Shown here in pieces: positions 59,478-64,000 of a DNA stretch of 64,000 nucleotides; position 1 is the stretch's first letter; the number at the start of each line of letters is the position of its first letter. The notes under the pieces were generated by a model that ran no database searches, was not told the DNA's origin, and saw nothing but the letters and a program-made list of their open reading frames with translations. The position numbers and the translations under genes were made by a program. The stretch is from Helicobacter mustelae (GTDB lineage: Bacteria; Campylobacterota; Campylobacteria; Campylobacterales; Helicobacteraceae): assembly GCF_900476215.1 (NCBI RefSeq), contig NZ_LS483446.1, positions 1,116,001 through 1,180,000 of the forward strand, written 5' to 3'.

Positions 59478-60305
59478 TTACTTTTTCTTTCTTGAGATAA
59501 TTAATCTATCGCTAGCTTTTTTCTTTCTGGTTTTATAACCCTTAGCCGGAGTTCCCCAGGGTGAAACGGGATGCCCACTAGAACCTGTTTTACCCTCACC
59601 ACCACCATGTGGGTGATCCACTGGGTTCATCGCACTGCCTCTTGTCTGAGGTCGGATGCCTCTGTGTCGATTTCTACCTGCTTTTCCAATGCTGATATTG
59701 ATAAAATCCTCATTACCTACTACGCCAATAGTTGCCATGCACTCCCCAAGGATGTAGCGCATTTCACCGCTTGGCATTCTAATGATGGTGTATTTCCCCT
59801 CTCTACCCATGATTTGAGCACTAGCGCCTGCACTTCTTGCAAGCTGCCCACCGGCACCAGGATGCATTTCAATATTATGCACAATGGTTCCCACAGGGAT
59901 GCTTTTAAGCTTCATTGCAAAGCCTGTCTTAATATCCAATCCCGCTTCTGCTGCGATCACCACATCCCCAACTCCCAATCCACTTGGCTGGAGGATATAT
60001 CTTTTGTCCCCATCTGGATATCCGATTAATGCGATTCTACAATTTCTATAGGGATCATATTCAATTGCCAATACCTTCCCTTCGATATTATGTTTATTGC
60101 GCTTAAAATCAATAATCCTATAAAGTTTTTTTGCGCCACCTTCTTTATGTCTGCTTGTAATGCGGCCATTATTATTTCTGCCTGCTGCTACAGGAAGTTT
60201 AATCAATAATTTTCTCACACTAGGCCTTGCGGTAATATCACTGGAACTAAGCCCTGACATAAATCTTCTACTGGGCGTGTAAGGTTTGTATGTTTTAATT
60301 GCCAT
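59478..60305 (-). CDS. rplB: 50S ribosomal protein L2
   Basis: 275 residues; peptidyl-transferase-proximal protein. [19 protein letters not shown] at about 41-59 and [15 protein letters not shown], including the conserved His, are present. Confidence 0.98.
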   Translation of the reverse strand: MAIKTYKPYTPSRRFMSGLSSSDITARPSVRKLLIKLPVAAGRNNNGRITSRHKEGGAKKLYRIIDFKRNKHNIEGKVLAIEYDPYRNCRIALIGYPDGDKRYILQPSGLGVGDVVIAAEAGLDIKTGFAMKLKSIPVGTIVHNIEMHPGAGGQLARSAGASAQIMGREGKYTIIRMPSGEMRYILGECMATIGVVGNEDFINISIGKAGRNRHRGIRPQTRGSAMNPVDHPHGGGEGKTGSSGHPVSPWGTPAKGYKTRKKKASDRLIISRKKK

Positions 60306-60315
60306 TTTTTACTCC

Positions 60316-60597
60316 TTAACCTGCGAGCGAATCAATCTTCGCACCCTCTGGGACTTTTACATAAAATTTCTTGAATGAACTTCTTTGCCCAATTCTTCCT
60401 CTAAATCTTTTTACCTTACCTTCTTGCTTAAGAGAATTAATTCTAAGAGGCACAAAACCAAAATAATCTTTAAAAATTTGTTTGAGTTGATTTTTTGTCA
60501 TTTTGCTAGAGGTTTGCACCACAAGCACACCACTCTCTTGGAGCGCCAAAGATTTTTCAGTATAAAGGATTGATTGAATATCTGTTATATCTGCCAT
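60316..60597 (-). CDS. rplW: 50S ribosomal protein L23
   Basis: 93 residues from ATG 60597 with GGGAGATACA; the frame continues 18 codons upstream inside rplD but lacks a site. [14 protein letters not shown] and [19 protein letters not shown] fit L23, which docks trigger factor and SRP at the exit tunnel. Confidence 0.97.
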   Translation of the reverse strand: MADITDIQSILYTEKSLALQESGVLVVQTSSKMTKNQLKQIFKDYFGFVPLRINSLKQEGKVKRFRGRIGQRSSFKKFYVKVPEGAKIDSLAG

Positions 60598-60607
60598 TGT
60601 ATCTCCC

Positions 60608-61225
60608 TTACTTTGTTGCCTGAATGATTTCTTCAAAAACTGTTTTCTCAATCACCACCGATCGGAATGCAGCAACTAAGTATGCGTTTAATTCATTTGC
60701 ATCTGCCAAGTAGCAATTTTTCAAATTTCTAAAAGCCAAAAATGTATTTTCATTGCTGAGTTGTGTCACAAATAATGTGCTTCTCTCATTGATCTCTTGG
60801 AACATTTTATAGGCATCTTTTGTCTTTCCGCTTGCGATCTCAATGGAATCCACCACATAGAGTTTCCCCATTTCTGCTTTTTGATGCAACGCAAATTCCA
60901 ATGCCAATCTTTTTTGCTTTTTATTGATTTTTAGATGATAATTCCTATTATTGCTAGGACCATGAGAAACACCCCCGCCAACAAACACAGGAGAAGTGAT
61001 GCTACCAGCCCTCGCTCTACCACCACCTTTTTGACTCCAAGGCTTTTTACCACCTCCGCTCACTTCGCCGCGATTTTTTGCCTTTGCACTGTTATTGCGC
61101 AAAGAGGCCAAATAAGATTTTACATAAAGATAAAGATTATGTTCTTTGATCTCGCTGTAGCTTTGTGGCAAATCAATTTCGCTATTTTTTTTCAATTGTT
61201 TATCCAATACTATTGCCTTACTCAT
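60608..61225 (-). CDS. rplD: 50S ribosomal protein L4
   Basis: 205 residues from ATG 61225 (a GTG three codons upstream lies against AAGG). [23 protein letters not shown] is cut here to its core [18 protein letters not shown], the L4 loop reaching the exit tunnel. In many bacteria L4 represses the S10 operon. Confidence 0.97.
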   Translation of the reverse strand: MSKAIVLDKQLKKNSEIDLPQSYSEIKEHNLYLYVKSYLASLRNNSAKAKNRGEVSGGGKKPWSQKGGGRARAGSITSPVFVGGGVSHGPSNNRNYHLKINKKQKRLALEFALHQKAEMGKLYVVDSIEIASGKTKDAYKMFQEINERSTLFVTQLSNENTFLAFRNLKNCYLADANELNAYLVAAFRSVVIEKTVFEEIIQATK

Positions 61226-61235
61226 TGCACTCACC

Positions 61236-61814
61236 TTACTTTATAATTTGGATCTTTCCATAAGCTCCAGAGAAACCCGCTACCGATCCCTTCAATACCA
61301 AAATATTGCTTTCTTTATCAAAAGAAACCACTTCATTTTGCGCAGTCACAGTCTCATTCCCATAATGACCTGCCATCTTCTTACCAGGCTGCACCCTTCC
61401 TGGCCATTCCCTATTACCAATAGAACCCAATCTCCTGTGGAACCTACTTCCATGTGCAGCAGGACCACCCTGGAAATTCCAGCGTTTCATCGCACCGCTA
61501 AAGCCTCTTCCCTTGGTTTTGAAGGTGACCTTTAGTCTTTGGGCATTTTCCAATGCACTCTTATCCAAATCACCCACTTCCGCATTGCCAACCTGCAATG
61601 TCGCAAAACGATTAAACTCTTTGCTAAGGTTGTATTTTTTTTGCTGGCCCGCAATTGCTTTATTACTGGCCTTTCCCTTTGCATATGCAATCAATGCTTT
61701 TTTGTTTTCATAGATTTCACATACCTTTGCATCAATGACTCTTAGCAAAGTAACTGCGATGCTTTTTGTATCAATGGTTCTACTCATTCCAATTTTTTCT
61801 ACTAAAAATTCCAT
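61236..61814 (-). CDS. rplC: 50S ribosomal protein L3
   Basis: 192 residues; [19 protein letters not shown] and [19 protein letters not shown] are the L3 core. 10 nt after rpsJ. Confidence 0.98.
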   Translation of the reverse strand: MEFLVEKIGMSRTIDTKSIAVTLLRVIDAKVCEIYENKKALIAYAKGKASNKAIAGQQKKYNLSKEFNRFATLQVGNAEVGDLDKSALENAQRLKVTFKTKGRGFSGAMKRWNFQGGPAAHGSRFHRRLGSIGNREWPGRVQPGKKMAGHYGNETVTAQNEVVSFDKESNILVLKGSVAGFSGAYGKIQIIK

Positions 61815-61824
61815 GCCCTAATCC

Positions 61825-62136
61825 TCACTTACCCATTTGCGTTACTTCAACATCAACTTCCGGAGCCAAATCAAGCTTCATCAAACTATCTACGGTATCA
61901 GGAGTAGCTGACATAATGTCAATGATTCTGCTGTGGACTCGGATCTCAAACTGCTCTCTTGAATCTTTGTTGATATGAGGAGAACGCAAAACCGTATATC
62001 TTCGGTTCTTTGTTGGCAGGGGAATTGGCCCCTTGATATCAGAACCCGTTCTCTTAACAGCCTCAATGATAGAAACAACCGATCGATCCAAAACTCTGTG
62101 ATCATAAGCTTTCAACTTAAGTCTAATTTTTTCCAT
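61825..62136 (-). CDS. rpsJ: 30S ribosomal protein S10
   Basis: 103 residues; [20 protein letters not shown] and [19 protein letters not shown] identify S10, also NusE in antitermination. First gene of the superoperon that runs to rplQ. Confidence 0.98.
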   Translation of the reverse strand: MEKIRLKLKAYDHRVLDRSVVSIIEAVKRTGSDIKGPIPLPTKNRRYTVLRSPHINKDSREQFEIRVHSRIIDIMSATPDTVDSLMKLDLAPEVDVEVTQMGK

Positions 62137-62196
62137 GTAAAATTTCCTTGCATAAAGAACTCATCATAGTGATGTACTACCAAAAATGGAACTGCG

Positions 62197-62202
62197 ATTC
62201 TA
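62197..62202 (-). promoter_or_regulatory. -10 box of the S10 operon
   Basis: Minus strand AAAAATTCAGTAGAATCGC gives TAGAAT with an A/T-rich upstream. Transcript start near 62190 and a leader of about 54 nt before rpsJ, too short for an E. coli type L4 attenuator. Confidence 0.5.
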
Positions 62203-62287
62203 CTGAATTTTTGCAATGAAAGCAAACATTTTGCGCATTTTTTGGAAAAAATCAAAAAAAATCTTTCCTCTTTGTAAGGAAATATTT

Positions 62288-62293
62288 TATAAT
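62288..62293 (+). promoter_or_regulatory. -10 box of the ATPase gene
   Basis: Plus strand GGAAATATTTTATAATGTCC contains a perfect TATAAT. It predicts a leader of about 155 nt before the ATPase gene, long for this compact genome. Confidence 0.55.
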
Positions 62294-62312
62294 GTCCTTC
62301 TGAAATAAAGTT

Positions 62313-62346
62313 TTGCAATGGCTTTGTGGAGGCAAAGCAATAGCAA
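62313..62346 (+). promoter_or_regulatory. Leader hairpin upstream of the ATPase gene
   Basis: GCTTTG (62321-62326) pairs with CAAAGC (62333-62338) around TGGAGG, with outer TTGC/GCAA arms. A second hairpin AGGGG/CCCCT follows at 62412-62431, close to the ribosome site AAGGAATCTC. Both lie in the predicted 155-nt leader. Confidence 0.35.
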
Positions 62347-62455
62347 GCCCTTTAAACAAAGAAAAAACTACAAGGATTCAAAAATCGCAAAAATTAAGGC
62401 AATCAAAGACTAGGGGAGTTTCAAGACCCCTTATTGAAAAAACTCAAGGAATCTC

Positions 62456-63481
62456 ATGCAAGAGCTAGAAAACATCCTGGCAGAAAAACTCCAGAATTTT
62501 GAAATTTTCCCTAGAAGATTTGGCATAAAGCCTGCAAAAATCCATCTCTATGGGCCGCCAAGAAGCGGGAAAACCAGCCTTTCCCTCCTCATTGCAAAGC
62601 ATTCCAAGCATCCCATTTACATCGACTGCATCGATCCTCGCAATGACAAAGAAATGCTCACCTCCCAGGTCCTAAAGGCCTTTTTGGAAAAGCGCATCGA
62701 CTGGCTGATTTTGGATAATTATGACTTTTCCCTCACGCTGCCAAATCTCCCCAACATCCTCCTCATCACCACCCCTCCCATCGCCCGACTACCCCAGGGT
62801 TTCCTCTCTAGAGTAATTTTGCCTCTGAATTTTGCAGAATACATTAGCATCTCCCCAAAAAGCACATCCCTCACCCAACTCTTCAACTCTTATCTCAAAA
62901 ATGGCAATACCCCAGAAATGCTCTTTTTGCCAGAATTTCAAAAAATCCAAAGACGCCAAGAACATCTGCGCCTCTTTTTCCAAGAAGACTATGTATTTTT
63001 TTTGCAACTCCTATCCTTCCAATCCCAAAAAATCACCACTCATCATCTCTACACTCATATGAAAAAATCCATCAAAATCTCCAAAGACAAGGCCTATAGA
63101 CTGCTAAATACCCTAGAGGCATGCCATTTCCTCACCCTCCTGCCACACATCAATGCCCCCTCACTCCCCAAAAAACTTTTTTTCTATGATTTCGCCCTGC
63201 CCTATGCATTTTCCAAGGCTCCAAATTTCCAGGCAATCTTTGAAAACATGGTATTTTTGGAATTGCTAAACCAAACTAACGCTCCAATTTTTTATGCACA
63301 GGAATGTCATTTTTTGATAGAAAATCATGCGTTTTTCGCCCTGCCCTTCCCCAATCAAAAAGACATCAATAAAATCTTGCAAAACAATCCAAAAAGACAA
63401 ATCACCATCATCGCCATCCACCCCCAAGAACACCCCCATTGCAAAATCATTGATTTTATCAGCTTTGCACTTAGAGACTAA
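62456..63481 (+). CDS. AAA-type ATP-binding protein (HP1321-like)
   Basis: 341 residues, cytosolic. Walker A LYGPPRSGKTSLS near residue 31, Walker B WLILDNYD near residue 83, and a helical C-terminal half. By sequence style (ATPase domain plus a variable C-terminal domain, as in DUF4143-type ATPases) and by place between rpsJ and rnhB it matches H. pylori HP1321. The partner or substrate is unknown. ATG 62456 with AAGGAATCTC. Confidence 0.8.
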   Translation: MQELENILAEKLQNFEIFPRRFGIKPAKIHLYGPPRSGKTSLSLLIAKHSKHPIYIDCIDPRNDKEMLTSQVLKAFLEKRIDWLILDNYDFSLTLPNLPNILLITTPPIARLPQGFLSRVILPLNFAEYISISPKSTSLTQLFNSYLKNGNTPEMLFLPEFQKIQRRQEHLRLFFQEDYVFFLQLLSFQSQKITTHHLYTHMKKSIKISKDKAYRLLNTLEACHFLTLLPHINAPSLPKKLFFYDFALPYAFSKAPNFQAIFENMVFLELLNQTNAPIFYAQECHFLIENHAFFALPFPNQKDINKILQNNPKRQITIIAIHPQEHPHCKIIDFISFALRD

Positions 63482-63489
63482 CAAAGAAC

Positions 63490-64000
63490 ATGAAAAATAA
63501 AAAAGCAAAAAATAAAATCCCGCACCAAGGGCTTTTTGAAAGCAAACCAAGCCTTTTTGAAAGCGCGCCAAATGTTTTTGATGCTTGGCAAAATGCACAA
63601 GAGCTTTTTGTGAATGCACAAGAGAACATGCTCTGTGGCATCGATGAAGCAGGAAGAGGCAGCCTTTGTGGGAGTTTGTTTGTAAGCGGGGTTGCCTGCA
63701 CCAAAGATTTGGCACAGATGTTGCAAATTCAAGGCATCAAAGACAGCAAAAAGACCACCAAAAACACCCGCAAAAATCTTGCAAATCTTCTCATCCACAC
63801 CCCTGGTATTCATTTTTGCATCATAGAAAAAACTGCAAAGGAGATTGATGAGAAGGGGCTAAGCTGCTGCATGAGAGAATGCCTACAAAGCATCATTAAG
63901 AATCTGCAAAGCTTTACTTCACACTTCATTATGGATGGCAATACGACCTTTGGATTCCATCCTCCCCCTCCCCTCTATCTCAAAACACTCATCAAAGGGG
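63490..64000 (+). CDS. rnhB: Ribonuclease HII (3' end beyond window), with N-terminal repeat extension
   Basis: Partial; 170 codons visible. Cleaves RNA of RNA-DNA hybrids, including single ribonucleotides. The catalytic start is LCGIDEAGRGSLCG (Asp and Glu ligands) at residues 48-61 if ATG 63490 is used, then GIKDSKK and FIMDGN with another acidic ligand. The first 46 residues are not part of the fold and consist of degenerate 7-residue repeats (LFESKPS, LFESAPN, VFDAWQN). ATG 63628 would start right at the domain. Both starts have weak ribosome sites; the upstream frame is clean. Confidence 0.9.
   Translation, partial: MKNKKAKNKIPHQGLFESKPSLFESAPNVFDAWQNAQELFVNAQENMLCGIDEAGRGSLCGSLFVSGVACTKDLAQMLQIQGIKDSKKTTKNTRKNLANLLIHTPGIHFCIIEKTAKEIDEKGLSCCMRECLQSIIKNLQSFTSHFIMDGNTTFGFHPPPPLYLKTLIKG

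Overview
The window is 64 kb of chromosome from a Campylobacterota member, almost certainly a Helicobacter. It has low-to-moderate GC, very tight packing and long runs of genes with 1-4 nt overlaps. Gene order matches Helicobacter pylori in several blocks: hydABCDE; the ompP1 homologue with pseB; mfd-ccmA-csd1-csd2-folC-lptE-leuS-secF-secD-yajC-nhaA; ppiC-fba-efp; tig-clpP-def-comM; and the S10/spc/alpha ribosomal region next to an ATPase gene and rnhB. It is not H. pylori itself. It carries a full leuABCD set, argF in a Campylobacter-like argF-DUF2603-hemN-FeS cluster, and two GGDEF-domain genes, none of which I associate with H. pylori. The species cannot be fixed from the sequence alone.

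Layout. 0-6.1 kb (minus): uptake NiFe hydrogenase operon hydA-B-C-D-E running into panD, which is cut by the window edge. 6.4-9.1 kb: pseB (pseudaminic acid pathway) and a FadL-type outer membrane protein. 9.2-13.3 kb: argF, a DUF2603 protein, hemN and a GlcF/GlpC-like Fe-S protein. 13.4-26.5 kb: one run of touching genes, yajC-secD-secF-leuS-lptE-GGDEF-folC-csd2-csd1-ccmA-mfd, joining protein export, LPS transport, c-di-GMP synthesis and cell shape. 26.6-27.9 kb: nhaA. 27.9-28.9 kb: a gene-free, hairpin-rich interval at a synteny break. 28.9-32.8 kb: ppiC-fba-efp, crcB, hemD. 33-39.2 kb: leuABCD and a catalase-like secreted protein. 39.2-44.3 kb: tig-clpP-degenerate GGDEF-def-comM, divergent from fliI. 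46-48.3 kb: an ATP/ADP-translocase-like carrier and a flavodoxin-fold oxidoreductase. 48.4-62.1 kb: ribosomal superoperon rpsJ to rplQ with secY, map, infA and rpoA. 62.4 kb to the end: an AAA-type ATPase and the 5' part of rnhB.

Most of the window is conserved housekeeping. The points most worth a second look are the GGDEF pair (one apparently active with an I-site, one with a destroyed active site but an intact I-site, embedded in a proteostasis operon), three abutting hairpins with an alternative pairing at 28.4 kb, a possible leucine-rich leader peptide ahead of leuA, and in-frame short-period peptide repeats inserted into or added to HydE, the Fe-S protein and RNase HII. No tRNA, rRNA, CRISPR array, insertion sequence or prophage gene was recognised.
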